A stretch of 64,000 nt of DNA from Nitrospirota bacterium (GCA_016234115.1 JACRHD010000026.1:1-64000), one strand, 5' to 3'; positions 17,490 through 26,760 are shown, numbered from the stretch's first letter. The notes: generated from the letters alone by a model not told the origin. Numbers and translations are program-made.

Positions 17490-18512
17490 CTAATGCGAAT
17501 GAGGCGGGAAGTCATCATGGTTATGTTCATTGATAAGATGATGCTGTTCGCCTGATGCATGTAATGCGTCTATGTGAATTGTAACATTTGACAGGTACCG
17601 CAGGTGGTGCAAAAGCTGATGACGCACTTCCATAGCTACGTCGTGACCCTTTTCAACAGTGAGATCGGGAGTTACCGCGACATTTACTTCCGCATGAAGC
17701 CTGTGGCCTATCCATCTCACACGCACTTCCGTAACATCCTGAACTCCCGGGGCATGGTTTACGGCATGTCTGATCTCATCGATAATTTCCGGGTCAATAC
17801 CGTCAAGCATTCTGGTGAAGACAGCCTTTCCTGATTCCCAAACAATGCGGAGGATAGCCGCGCTGATCAGAAAACCTACAACAGGATCGGCAAGGGGATA
17901 TCCAAGCCAGACTCCAACTGCGCCAACGAGCACTGCCAGACTGGTCAATCCGTCAACACGCGCGTGATGACCGTCTGCAACCAGGGCGACGCTGCCGATC
18001 TCCTTGCCCACTCTTATGCGGAAAATAGCGACGGCTTCATTGCCCAAAAATCCCACTATCGATGCAATAGCGACCGCCCACAAATATTCCACTTTCTGAG
18101 GATGAAGCAGGCGGTCGATTGATTGATAGCCTGCAACAACAGCACTGAATAAAATGGTAAGCACGATAGCAACTCCGGCCAGCTCTTCAACACGTCCGTA
18201 CCCGTAGGTAAACCGCTTTGACGGTTTTCTTTTGGCAAGAGTAAAGGCGAACCACAGCGGAATAGCAGTTGCCGCGTCGCCGATATTATGAATTGTGTCC
18301 GCAAGAAGAGCGACACTGCCTGAGATCAGGACAATAATAACCTGGAACAGGGCCGTGGCAGAGAGTCCGGCGAACGACCATTTGACAGCCCAGATTCCCC
18401 GCTGAGTAGTTAAAATTGATGGGTCAACAACGCCATGCATATGACCGTGTGCTTCATGTGCGGGGTCATTTGCATTATGGTGATTATTTTCATGTGAGTG
18501 CCTCTTATTCAT
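17490..18512 (-). CDS. Cation diffusion facilitator (Zn/Co/Cd exporter)
   Basis: A 340-residue CDF antiporter with His-rich ends (MNKRHSHENNHH and the closing NEHNHDDFPPHSH). The transport site is shown by D72xxH75xxxD79 in ADTIHNIGDA of helix 2 and by the ADGHHARVDG of helix 5. The C-terminal cytoplasmic domain (from about residue 240) has the ferredoxin-like metal-regulatory fold of the family. It exports divalent metal in exchange for protons. It is divergent from the chromate operon, forming a metal-resistance island. Confidence 0.92.
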   Translation of the reverse strand: MNKRHSHENNHHNANDPAHEAHGHMHGVVDPSILTTQRGIWAVKWSFAGLSATALFQVIIVLISGSVALLADTIHNIGDAATAIPLWFAFTLAKRKPSKRFTYGYGRVEELAGVAIVLTILFSAVVAGYQSIDRLLHPQKVEYLWAVAIASIVGFLGNEAVAIFRIRVGKEIGSVALVADGHHARVDGLTSLAVLVGAVGVWLGYPLADPVVGFLISAAILRIVWESGKAVFTRMLDGIDPEIIDEIRHAVNHAPGVQDVTEVRVRWIGHRLHAEVNVAVTPDLTVEKGHDVAMEVRHQLLHHLRYLSNVTIHIDALHASGEQHHLINEHNHDDFPPHSH

Positions 18513-18541
18513 TACTTTCTACTCCCCCGGGTTCAGAGTAA

Positions 18542-18625
18542 TCAATATCGCAGTTGCAAAAGAGCCGAGCTTGCGCCGATCAAAGCTGCATTGAGGAAAT
18601 CTCTTCTGGTTATTCCCGCGTTCAT
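18542..18625 (-). pseudogene. Remnant of a Tat-exported protein
   Basis: On the minus strand an ATG at 18625 opens a 27-codon frame beginning MNAGITRRDFLNAALIGASS, a clear twin-arginine signal motif, then stops at TGA. After a +1 shift the DNA continues as DYSEPGGVESNE up to the CDF start. It looks like the two ends of a deleted Tat-secreted gene in the CDF leader. A real short leader peptide cannot be ruled out. Confidence 0.4.
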
Positions 18626-18903
18626 TTCACTATACCTCATGACGTTCATGCCTTATAGATTGTCTAACCGGTAATTAAAGTATATATTCCGGTTTCAGAA
18701 TAAGATACCCTTGAAGAAACAATAAGTTCCGATTGAAGATTTCGGTTATCCTCAGATATGATCCCCTGTGAGAAATAGAAACCGTTACCTGCTTTATTGT
18801 TAATTTGTGAGAACCTGAAAATCTATTCAATCCGGACAGGATGTATCTATCTGGTCAATCACCCCTTCAGTTACCGTATTTATTGCCCTCGAATCATGTT
18901 AGC

Positions 18904-18949
18904 TTGACAGCTCGTGTAACAAGTGTTACAGTTAAATTAACTGTAACAC
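18904..18949 (+). promoter_or_regulatory. Promoter and palindromic operator of the chr operon
   Basis: TTGACA at 18904-18909 and TACAGT at 18927-18932 are spaced by 17 bases. A perfect 27-base palindrome at 18923-18949 (13-base arms around one A, arm GTGTTACAGTTAA) overlaps the -10 and the expected transcription start. A second inverted pair, TGTAACA / TGTTACA, overlaps the spacer. This layout is that of a repressor-controlled promoter. ChrB, encoded in the operon, is the likely regulator by family precedent. The rest of the gap 18626-18903 shows no gene. Confidence 0.75.
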
Positions 18950-18965
18950 ATAGGAGGTGGAGGCG

Positions 18966-19214
18966 ATGAAAAACCTGACAAGGAAAATAGAAGATTTATT
19001 CATGGAGATAACTTTTGCGGAAGAGCCGGGGACCAATCACCTGAAGAATTCTTCAGGCCGTTTCAGTGATTGGCTTAACGACATATTTACTGCTATAACT
19101 TTTGCCGAGGCCGGTGAATTCGAGACGGCGAGGAATGTGATGGGTGGCGGTCACGGTGACGGCAGGAACGCAGTTGAATACTGTCTGCACGGCGTCTGTG
19201 AAGGCATGGCCTAA
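18966..19214 (+). CDS. Small protein with duplicated ITFAE motif, first gene of chr operon
   Basis: An 82-residue protein of unknown function. It contains an internal duplication: KIEDLFMEITFAEE near residue 5 and LNDIFTAITFAEAGE near residue 34. The C-terminus ends EYCLHGVCEGMA with two cysteines. The AGGAGGTGGAGG site before the ATG at 18966 is very strong; a GTG at 18957 is also in frame but lies inside that site. It ends three bases before chrB and lies directly after the palindromic operator, so it is probably part of the chromate response. Confidence 0.7.
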   Translation: MKNLTRKIEDLFMEITFAEEPGTNHLKNSSGRFSDWLNDIFTAITFAEAGEFETARNVMGGGHGDGRNAVEYCLHGVCEGMA

Positions 19215-19217
19215 GAG

Positions 19218-20237
19218 TTGAAGACCAAGACAATAAAACATACAGATAGAGAGAATGCCGGCAGGGGCCGGAGCTGGCTCTTGTTCTTTTACAGTGTACC
19301 TTCGAGGCCCGTGAGCAACCGGATGAAGGTATGGCGCAAGCTTTCGAAGGCAGGGGCGGTGCAGATCAAAGGCGCTGTCTATATACTCCCGATGAATGAA
19401 GAGCACTATGAGTTTTTCCAGTGGCTTGCATCCGAAGTAACATCTATGGACGGAGAGGCGGCATTTACGAGAGTCGAGGCTATTGATTCCATGAAGGACT
19501 ATGAGATCATGGATATCTTCGACGGGCACAAAGATGAGGACTATCAGGCTATCAGCCGGACTATTGAAGACCTTGAAACAAAAATGAACAGCTTCAGGAA
19601 GGGGTCCGGGTCCCAGAATCTGAAAAGCCTTTCAGGACAGGTGATCAGGGTGTCCAGGAGTTTTGAAGAGGTGCGGAAAACCGACTTCTTCTCATCAAAA
19701 AGAGGTAATGCTCTTCGATTAAGGATTGATGCACTGAATGCCGGACTGAGAGGCGTTTCCGGCGTTGTGCATGCAAAGGAAATTCTCGCCGTCACTCAGA
19801 AGAGACGTGAGGACTATCAGGGCAGGGTGTGGGTAAGTCGGAAGAGGCCCTTTGTGGACCGGATGTCTTCATCATGGCTTATCAGGCGTTTTGTCGACAA
19901 GAGCGCATCCTTCCATCTCGTGGCTGAAAAAGACCTCGCATCCATAAAGACGGGGCAGGTTACATTTGATGTGAGAGGCGGAGAATTTACTCACGTCGGC
20001 GACCTGTGCACGTTTGAGGTCCTTGTGAAGACCTTCGGGATAAAGGACAAGGCCGTCAGAAAGATCGCAGAGATTGTGCATGAGCTCGACATTAAGGATG
20101 ACAAATATCAAAATGCTGATGCCAGCGGCATCGGGGAGATACTCTCAGGGTTGAGGAAAGCCGTTAAGGACGATGCGGAGCTGTTAGAGAAAGGAATCTC
20201 GGTCTTTGAAATGCTCTATCGTTCAAAAGCGGGATAA
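19218..20237 (+). CDS. chrB: Chromate resistance protein ChrB
   Basis: A 339-residue protein with both ChrB domains. The N-terminal part (WLLFFYSVPSRPVSNRMKVWRKL, KGAVYILP) is the winged-helix-like region; the C-terminal part has RPFVDRMSSSWLIRRFVDK near residue 215 and the DLCTFEVLVKTFGIKD stretch. In studied bacteria ChrB senses chromate and regulates chrA. The start is taken as TTG at 19218, coupled to the previous gene; an in-frame ATG appears only later. chrA starts three bases after its stop. Confidence 0.9.
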   Translation: MKTKTIKHTDRENAGRGRSWLLFFYSVPSRPVSNRMKVWRKLSKAGAVQIKGAVYILPMNEEHYEFFQWLASEVTSMDGEAAFTRVEAIDSMKDYEIMDIFDGHKDEDYQAISRTIEDLETKMNSFRKGSGSQNLKSLSGQVIRVSRSFEEVRKTDFFSSKRGNALRLRIDALNAGLRGVSGVVHAKEILAVTQKRREDYQGRVWVSRKRPFVDRMSSSWLIRRFVDKSASFHLVAEKDLASIKTGQVTFDVRGGEFTHVGDLCTFEVLVKTFGIKDKAVRKIAEIVHELDIKDDKYQNADASGIGEILSGLRKAVKDDAELLEKGISVFEMLYRSKAG

Positions 20238-20240
20238 TCT

Positions 20241-21497
20241 ATGAATACACCAATATCCTTCAGAGAAGCTTTTTTTTATTGGCTAAGGCTCGGCTTCATC
20301 AGCTTCGGCGGGCCAACAGGACAGATTGCCATTATGCACAGGGATATTGTCGATAAGAAGAAGTGGATCGATGAAGACCACTTTCTTCAGGCGCTCAATT
20401 ACTGCATGCTTCTTCCCGGACCCGAGGCCCAGCAGCTTGCTACATACATAGGCTGGCTCATGCACGGGAAATGGGGAGGCATTGTTGCGGGTGTGCTCTT
20501 TGTTCTCCCATCCGTTTTCATCCTCTGGCTCCTTTCGTGGATGTACGCGGCAATGGGGAATATCCCGTCCGTAGCAGCGTTCTTTTACGGGCTTAAACCG
20601 GCAGTGGTAGCCATCGTTGCCGAGGCCGTGATACGAATCGGCAGAAAATCTCTTAAAAGAGGCCTGCTTGTTTCTCTGGCTTCTCTATCGTTCATAAGTA
20701 TCTATTTCCTTAAAGTGCCGTTTCCCGCAATTGTGTTTTCCGCAGGGATCATCGGATATATCGGCGCCGGTTTCTCCAATAGCAGGTCAGCAAAAGTCAA
20801 TTCTGTCGCCTCATCCCGCTCGGAAAAACCTGCATGGGCCCAGTCCGTGAAGGTCCTGATTATATGGCTGTGCATCTGGTTTCTGCCGATCATCCTTATC
20901 GGCCTCTGGAGGGGTTGGGATGACACGTTTATTGATATAGGCGTCCTTTTCAGCAAGGCGTCAGTAGTGACCTTCGGCGGAGCGTATTCAGTCCTGGCGT
21001 ATATAGGACAACAGGCAGTCGGCCATTACCACTGGATATCTCCGGAGCAGATGATCGACGGTCTCGGACTTGCGGAAACCACTCCCGGACCTCTTATCAT
21101 GGTGAACCAGTTCGTAGGATACCTTGCCGGTTATCATCATGCAAAGGGGCTTTCCCCGGCATCAGCAGGAATGATCGGTGGTTTCATAGCAACATGGGTA
21201 ACTTTTGTTCCTTCATTCCTCTGGATATTCCTTGGAGCGCCGTTCATTGAAAGACTGAGGAGCAATATCAAACTTAATTCCGCATTAGGAGCCATCACCG
21301 CGGCGGTTGTAGGAGTTGTTTTGAGTCTTGCCGTGACTTTCACAGGCCATGTCCTGTTCCCTGAAAGCAGTGTTTTCGACTGGTTCGCCCTGTCGGTTTC
21401 GCTAATAGCCTTTGCAGGAATGCAGTATGGAAAATGGCCCATGATTCCGGTGATCATAGGGTCCGCAATTGCGGGGTTTTTATGGAAAACCATTTAA
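20241..21497 (+). CDS. chrA: Chromate transporter ChrA
   Basis: A 418-residue long-chain CHR family exporter made of two homologous halves. The first half carries LGFISFGGPTGQIAIMH and CMLLPGPEAQQLATYIGW; the second repeats the pattern with SVVTFGGAYSVLAYIGQQ and AETTPGPLIMVNQFVGYLAG. ChrA pumps chromate (a sulfate analogue) out of the cytoplasm. The gene is tightly packed between chrB and the ferredoxin-like gene, which supports a single transcript. Confidence 0.96.
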   Translation: MNTPISFREAFFYWLRLGFISFGGPTGQIAIMHRDIVDKKKWIDEDHFLQALNYCMLLPGPEAQQLATYIGWLMHGKWGGIVAGVLFVLPSVFILWLLSWMYAAMGNIPSVAAFFYGLKPAVVAIVAEAVIRIGRKSLKRGLLVSLASLSFISIYFLKVPFPAIVFSAGIIGYIGAGFSNSRSAKVNSVASSRSEKPAWAQSVKVLIIWLCIWFLPIILIGLWRGWDDTFIDIGVLFSKASVVTFGGAYSVLAYIGQQAVGHYHWISPEQMIDGLGLAETTPGPLIMVNQFVGYLAGYHHAKGLSPASAGMIGGFIATWVTFVPSFLWIFLGAPFIERLRSNIKLNSALGAITAAVVGVVLSLAVTFTGHVLFPESSVFDWFALSVSLIAFAGMQYGKWPMIPVIIGSAIAGFLWKTI

Positions 21498-21513
21498 CAA
21501 AGGAGGCATTAAA

Positions 21514-22065
21514 ATGAAAGAAACATCTGAGATCGCAATAAAGCTTATGGCTGCGTCTGCGCGGACAGCGCCGAAGGCGGGCGGTAAGGATTTCCTTGAA
21601 ATTGCGGTGATAACAGAAGACGAGGATTTGAAGAGGATCGCAGACGCTATGAAGGATTATGCGCCGAAAAGCACCAATGAAGCCTTCTGGCTGAGGGACG
21701 CATCCAACATCGAAAATTCACAGGCGCTGCTTCTTATCGGTCTGAGTAAATCAGTCACAGCGGGTTACGACTGCGGGGCCTGCGGTTATCCCACATGCGG
21801 TGAATTTTCAAAGAACAGGCAATTAAAAGAAAAGGAAATGGGATATTCAGGCCCTCATTGTGTTATGAGGATGATAGACATTGGTGTTGCCCTTTCATCG
21901 GCTGCAAAGACCGCGAGCCTGCATAATGTCGACAACAGGGTGCAGCAGCGGGTCGGCGCAGCAGCGAGGGCGCTCGGGATCATCAAAGGTGAAGTCGTGC
22001 TGGGGATACCGGTCAGCATTACGGGAAAAAGCATTTATTATGATAGACAGACGGTGAAGCACTAA
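21514..22065 (+). CDS. DUF2148 ferredoxin-domain protein
   Basis: A 183-residue protein of the DUF2148 family. Four cysteines (YDCGACGYPTCGEF and, about 25 residues on, GPHCVMRM) probably hold a 4Fe-4S cluster. The rest is a helical domain ending VVLGIPVSITGKSIYYDR, characteristic of the family. No activity is proven for the family. Placement directly after chrA suggests a redox or repair role under chromate or another metal stress, which is inference. The AGGAGG site before ATG 21514 chooses this start over an earlier in-frame one that overlaps chrA. Confidence 0.88.
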   Translation: MKETSEIAIKLMAASARTAPKAGGKDFLEIAVITEDEDLKRIADAMKDYAPKSTNEAFWLRDASNIENSQALLLIGLSKSVTAGYDCGACGYPTCGEFSKNRQLKEKEMGYSGPHCVMRMIDIGVALSSAAKTASLHNVDNRVQQRVGAAARALGIIKGEVVLGIPVSITGKSIYYDRQTVKH

Positions 22066-22076
22066 AGGCTGACAGG

Positions 22077-23273
22077 ATGCTAAAAGTTCTTTCACCCTTC
22101 ACAGCTCTCTGCACCGTGGGCTTTTTCGCAAGGCTCTCTTATGCCCTTGCGAGAAGCCCGGTGCTTCCTCTCTTTGCTCTCTATCTCGGGGCAGGCCCGG
22201 AGGCGATAGGTTTTGCGGTCGGCATTTCTACGGTGACCGGAATATTCTTCAAGCTCCCTTCCGGCGCTCTGTCGGATGTAATTGGCAGAAGGCGTACGAT
22301 GCTGATAGGGCTGATCGTATTTGCGGTCATGCCTTTTACCTATCTCTTCGTTAACGATTATCATTTGCTCATCGTGATACGGTTCATCCACGGTCTGGCG
22401 ACAGCGGTATACGGGCCGGTGTCAATGGCGGTTGTTGCCGACGTTGCCGGGACAAAGAAGGGTGAGATGCTTTCATGGTTTTCATCTGTGACAATTATCG
22501 GAAATCTCTTAGGCGCTCCGCTCGGAGGGTTTATCCTCCACAGGGCTCCGGGAGCAGCAGGTCCTTCACTTGGCGATTTTCAAACCGCATATTTTTTGAG
22601 CGGCGTTGCGGGTCTCATGTCGCTTGTTTTAGCCCTCGGAGTTCTCAGGGAAGGAAGTCGCGCGGAGAAGCATAACGGCTTGAGAGAGGCATACAGAAAG
22701 TTTATGTCGGGCATAAAAGAAGTGATGAGCGACAGGCGTGTAGTTATAACTTCAAGCATGGAAGGCTTACAGAATATGACTGTCGGAGCGCTGGAGGCTT
22801 TTCTGCCCATCTACGCCGTGACTGTCGCCGGACTGAACGAATTCCAGGCGGGCCTGCTCTGGGGCGTGCAGGTAGTGATTACTGTCCTTACGAAGCCGAT
22901 TATGGGAAAGACTTCCGACAGATACGGCAGGAAGCCGCTGATAACCGCAGGCCTGGTCCTTTGCGCAGTATCGTTTTGGGCCATACCGCTTCTGAAAGAC
23001 TTTTATCTTCTATCAGCGGCCGCCATTGTGTTCGGGCTTGGAGAGTCTTTCGTGACGTCCTCCTCCGCTGCCCTTGTCGCCGATATATGCAGGGAAAAAC
23101 ATTTCGGAACGGCGATGGGAACATTCGGGACTATTTTCGATATCGGCCACGCGGCAGGACCTATTGTTGCCGGGTTCCTGCTGGCAAGCCACGGTTATCT
23201 GTTTTCATTCAGCGTAATGACTGCGGTACTTTTACTGGCGGTGCCGTTATTTATTTTTACAGTAGATGCATAA
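22077..23273 (+). CDS. MFS efflux transporter
   Basis: A 398-residue major facilitator with 12 predicted helices. The family motif GALSDVIGRRRTM lies after helix 2 and its counterpart GKTSDRYGRKPL in the second half. Such proteins act as proton-coupled exporters; the substrate is not evident. It is the last gene of the chr operon, 11 bases after the DUF2148 gene, so it may extend metal or oxidative-stress tolerance. Confidence 0.9.
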   Translation: MLKVLSPFTALCTVGFFARLSYALARSPVLPLFALYLGAGPEAIGFAVGISTVTGIFFKLPSGALSDVIGRRRTMLIGLIVFAVMPFTYLFVNDYHLLIVIRFIHGLATAVYGPVSMAVVADVAGTKKGEMLSWFSSVTIIGNLLGAPLGGFILHRAPGAAGPSLGDFQTAYFLSGVAGLMSLVLALGVLREGSRAEKHNGLREAYRKFMSGIKEVMSDRRVVITSSMEGLQNMTVGALEAFLPIYAVTVAGLNEFQAGLLWGVQVVITVLTKPIMGKTSDRYGRKPLITAGLVLCAVSFWAIPLLKDFYLLSAAAIVFGLGESFVTSSSAALVADICREKHFGTAMGTFGTIFDIGHAAGPIVAGFLLASHGYLFSFSVMTAVLLLAVPLFIFTVDA

Positions 23274-23316
23274 GCTGGAGAGAATATCAACCACAGCCCG
23301 TAAGGGCGGCGTTGGG

Positions 23317-23733
23317 TTAAATTGCGAGCAGCGCCATTGATATCAGCGCGAGGACGATCCCGATGCCCTGCCTTAGTGTGATTTCCTCTTTCAGTATGAT
23401 GAATGAAAGGAGTATCGTTACGACAGGGTAGAGGGCGGTCAGGGTTATTACAAGGGACGCTTTCCCCCTGTTTATCGAGTGGACAAAAAACAGTCCTCCC
23501 AGGGAACCGGCCAATCCGGCCAGCAGGGCGTAGGTGACTCCTTTGCCGTGCATCTGCACCCTGAAATTCAGGGACAGCAGAACGAGGAAGGCAACTATCA
23601 ATGGCCCGATGACCGCGAACACGTAGACATTTCTGGGACTGATGTGATTAGTGGCCAGCTTCTGGAAAAACCCCCACAGTCCCCACAGGACCAGTGAGCA
23701 GAGGGCGAAAATGAACCAGTCATTTGTCTTCAT
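23317..23733 (-). CDS. Half-size EamA/DMT transporter
   Basis: A 138-residue membrane protein with one EamA unit of five helices. It opens WFIFALCSLVLWGLWGFFQKLA and closes with TALYPVVTILLSFIILKEE and GIVLALISMALLAI, the signature of the family. Full EamA proteins have two units, so this one should dimerise. It is convergent with the chr operon and its substrate is unknown. Confidence 0.88.
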   Translation of the reverse strand: MKTNDWFIFALCSLVLWGLWGFFQKLATNHISPRNVYVFAVIGPLIVAFLVLLSLNFRVQMHGKGVTYALLAGLAGSLGGLFFVHSINRGKASLVITLTALYPVVTILLSFIILKEEITLRQGIGIVLALISMALLAI

Positions 23734-23915
23734 TGTTGTTGGTCCCGGGGAATGCAGACATTACTCAGAAATATGTTTAACTCGATATGTTTTTTATTAA
23801 ATTGTGCGTTGGCTTCGAATAATAGAATGCGCCGGTACATTCATTAAAATTACGTTGAGGTATCGAAAAACATATTTCTTCGTAACATCTGCATTCCCCT
23901 TTAGCATATTTAAAG

Positions 23916-25847
23916 TTAAACCGACAGCGCCGCCTTTAATGCGCTTCGAAGAGCTGTGCCTACGTTTCCGGGCTCTGCGGCGTCGCCAATGGCATAAACT
24001 TCCGGGATTTTTTCTTTAAGAGGCTGCGACAGGAAGTTTTCAGAAACTATCCCGATTGAAACTATCACGGAATCCGCGGGCAGGAATGAAAGATTGCCTC
24101 CTTTGTCTTTAATCCGCACTTTCCCGGGCTCGATGGATACCGCTTCTGTTTCGGTCATTATCTTTACGTTTCCCCTTTTCAGTCGCTTTAACAGGTCTTC
24201 TTTAGGTATATCTTTTGTTTTAGACAACGCATCAGGAAGTATTTCGACAATCGTGATGTCCCTTCCTTCACCTGCAAGCATATCGGCGGTCTCACACCCT
24301 ATATCTCCTCCGCCTAAGATGACGATGCGCCTGCCGGGTGAATGTAAATAGGGCATAAGCACGGAAGATTCATACACCTCCCGGACATCGTGCACAAAGT
24401 CCAGATCAGCCCCCGGTATATCGGGCATCCTGGAACGGGAGCCCGTGGCAAGGATAACGGCGTCGGGTCCCAGCGCGGCAATTTCATGGACCCCCGCGGC
24501 GGTATTCAGTACGACATTAACGTTCGATATGGAAAGCATGTAATTGAGATAACGCAGGAGCTCCGACACCTCATCTTTAAAAGGGGCCATTGCAGCAAAA
24601 AGGAATTGTCCCCCCAGTGTGTCCTTTCTCTCATAAAGTTTCACTTCATGGCCCCGCTGACTTGCAATTAAAGCTGCCTGCATCCCGGCCGGACCGCCTC
24701 CGATTATCGCTATCTTCTTCTTTTTCTCCGCAGTCCTGATTTCAGATAAATATTCCTGCCCGGCAAAAGGGTTTACCGTACATCCCCTCCCGAACCCCGG
24801 CACTCCGGATTGAGCGCAGTCCTGGAGACAATAAATGCAGCCCCTGATTTCCTCGCGTCTTCCCTCAAGGGCCTTTTGAGGCAGACGTGGGTCGGCAACA
24901 AGCGCCCTCGCCATCGCCGCAAAATCCGCCTTTCCTTCACCGATGATCTCATTTGCCGATTCAGGTGTATTAATCTTTCCGATAGCAATGACCGGAATAT
25001 CAACCGCCTTCTTTATCTCGGCGGCTATGTTCACAAGCGCGCCGGGCGGGGTATAGTGTGACGGAATAGTCATATTTTTTGTAGACTTGTTCCCGGCGTT
25101 CGCAAGTATCGCATCAGCCCCGGCAGAGACCGCCATCCTGATGGTCTCAATGGAGTCTTTGACCGTGACGCCTCCGGGGACAAATTCATCACACACGAGC
25201 TTCAGCATGACCGGGAAATCATTTCCCGCCGCTTCTTTTACCCACTTAATCAGGTCAATCAGAAAGCGCGCGCGGTTTTCCGGAGGCCCGCCGAATTCAT
25301 CGGTCCTGCGATTTGTAAGCGGCGAGAGCAACTGGGAAATAAGATCGCCGTAGCTTGCCTGTATCTCCACGCCGTCGTACCCTAACTCTTTTGCCTTTGA
25401 CGCGCCCTTTGCCATTGTATCGATAATCGCATACGCCTCCTCTGATGTCATGTTGTTCGCAAGGGGCAGGACCCATTTATCGCCCTTCTGTTTGGCCCCG
25501 GAGACCTCTGTATCCGACATCCTTTCTTTGGGATAATTGAGATGCATGAATGCCTTTGCGCCTTCGCCATGAATGACCTTGAGGAGCTCTTTGATTCCCT
25601 CGATATAAGAAGGTCCGTCCGCGCGCAGCTCATTCCTGCCTTTATATAAAGAAGGATAATCAAGACAGAAGCCGTCGAGAACGATCATGGCGACGCCGCC
25701 CCCGGCCCGTTCCCTGTAGAATGCCAGCATCCGGTCGTTCACACGGCTGTCGGTCGGATATTTCGTGGGATACAGCGGCATGATAACGCGGTTTCGCAGA
25801 CGGCAAGCGCCGATATTTCCTTCCTGGAAAAGATGGGAGTATGGCAT
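23916..25847 (-). CDS. 2,4-dienoyl-CoA reductase-like NADH:flavin oxidoreductase
   Basis: A 643-residue flavo-iron-sulfur enzyme of the FadH / trimethylamine-dehydrogenase class. Residues 1-330 form the FMN TIM barrel of the old-yellow-enzyme type (GYDGVEIQASYGDLISQLLSP). A 4Fe-4S site follows at about 338-357 with C-x2-C-x3-C-x11-C spacing. The C-terminal FAD and NAD(P)H domains begin with IAIIGGGPAGMQAALIA and IVILGGGDIGCETADMLA. It probably reduces an enoyl or dienoyl thioester, or another activated double bond. It is a single gene with an upstream AGGAGG-like site. Confidence 0.9.
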   Translation of the reverse strand: MPYSHLFQEGNIGACRLRNRVIMPLYPTKYPTDSRVNDRMLAFYRERAGGGVAMIVLDGFCLDYPSLYKGRNELRADGPSYIEGIKELLKVIHGEGAKAFMHLNYPKERMSDTEVSGAKQKGDKWVLPLANNMTSEEAYAIIDTMAKGASKAKELGYDGVEIQASYGDLISQLLSPLTNRRTDEFGGPPENRARFLIDLIKWVKEAAGNDFPVMLKLVCDEFVPGGVTVKDSIETIRMAVSAGADAILANAGNKSTKNMTIPSHYTPPGALVNIAAEIKKAVDIPVIAIGKINTPESANEIIGEGKADFAAMARALVADPRLPQKALEGRREEIRGCIYCLQDCAQSGVPGFGRGCTVNPFAGQEYLSEIRTAEKKKKIAIIGGGPAGMQAALIASQRGHEVKLYERKDTLGGQFLFAAMAPFKDEVSELLRYLNYMLSISNVNVVLNTAAGVHEIAALGPDAVILATGSRSRMPDIPGADLDFVHDVREVYESSVLMPYLHSPGRRIVILGGGDIGCETADMLAGEGRDITIVEILPDALSKTKDIPKEDLLKRLKRGNVKIMTETEAVSIEPGKVRIKDKGGNLSFLPADSVIVSIGIVSENFLSQPLKEKIPEVYAIGDAAEPGNVGTALRSALKAALSV

Positions 25848-25947
25848 GGCAGACCTCCTGATCGGTTTTTAGTAATTAGTTTAGTCTAAATACCGGCAAC
25901 TGACAAATGAAAACTAATCGGGGACCTTATGATAAAGAGGGGTTTAA

Positions 25948-26760
25948 TTACTTTTCTATAATTCCGGCGAATGCGCCTCTGACCTCTTTCAGCATTTCTG
26001 CGTGAATGGAAGGGGAGGCGGCCACGATGTTGCCTGTTGTGATGTAATCACTTCCTCCGCCGAAATCGGTCACGGTCCCTCCTGCTTCCCGGATGAGAAG
26101 GCCCCCTGCCGCTATGTCCCATGGGCTGAGCGCGATCTCAAAAAAACCGTCGCATCTTCCCGCCGCGACGTTTGCAAGGTCCAGGGCCGCCGAGCCGGCG
26201 CGCCTGATATCGCTGACCCGGTTGAAGATATTCTTGAACAGCTTCAGGTAGTCGTCGATAAGGTCCCTCTTACGGAAAGGGAAGCCCGTGGCGACGAGGC
26301 TGTTTGTCATATCTCCGACGGCTGAAACGCTTATCCGCTTTCCGTTGAGGTATGAGCCTTTTCCCTTTTCAGCGGTAAAGACCTCGTTTCTCACCGGATC
26401 AAAGACGACCCCGAGAATTATTTCGTCCTTGAGCTGAAGGGCTATCGATAAAGAAAAGACCGGGTAGCCGTGAATATAATTTGTCGTGCCGTCAAGGGGA
26501 TCAATGATCCAGCGATAGTGTCCGCCGCCGGGTTCTTTTAATGATTCCTCAGCAAGGAAGTGATGGTCGGGAAACTTTCCCCTGATGATTTTAATTATGA
26601 TCTGCTCGGACGCCCTGTCTACATGGGTCACGAAGTCGGACGCCTCTTTGATATCGATATCTTCCTTTGATATCGACCCGAGGTTCCTGCAGATGAAGTC
26701 GCCCGCAAGCATGGCCGCCCTGAAGGCGGCGCCCATGAATTCGTTTTTTTCACTCTTCAC
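25948..26760 (-). CDS. Inositol monophosphatase family protein
   Basis: A 270-residue SuhB/IMPase-type phosphatase, the usual length. The metal-binding motifs are present: FLAEES near residue 66, WIIDPLDGTTNYIHGYP near residue 83 and SPWDIAAGGLLIREAGG near residue 217. It may act on inositol phosphate, other sugar phosphates or NADP. The start overlaps the end of the methyltransferase gene by 11 bases, so the two are translationally coupled. Confidence 0.92.
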   Translation of the reverse strand: MKSEKNEFMGAAFRAAMLAGDFICRNLGSISKEDIDIKEASDFVTHVDRASEQIIIKIIRGKFPDHHFLAEESLKEPGGGHYRWIIDPLDGTTNYIHGYPVFSLSIALQLKDEIILGVVFDPVRNEVFTAEKGKGSYLNGKRISVSAVGDMTNSLVATGFPFRKRDLIDDYLKLFKNIFNRVSDIRRAGSAALDLANVAAGRCDGFFEIALSPWDIAAGGLLIREAGGTVTDFGGGSDYITTGNIVAASPSIHAEMLKEVRGAFAGIIEK

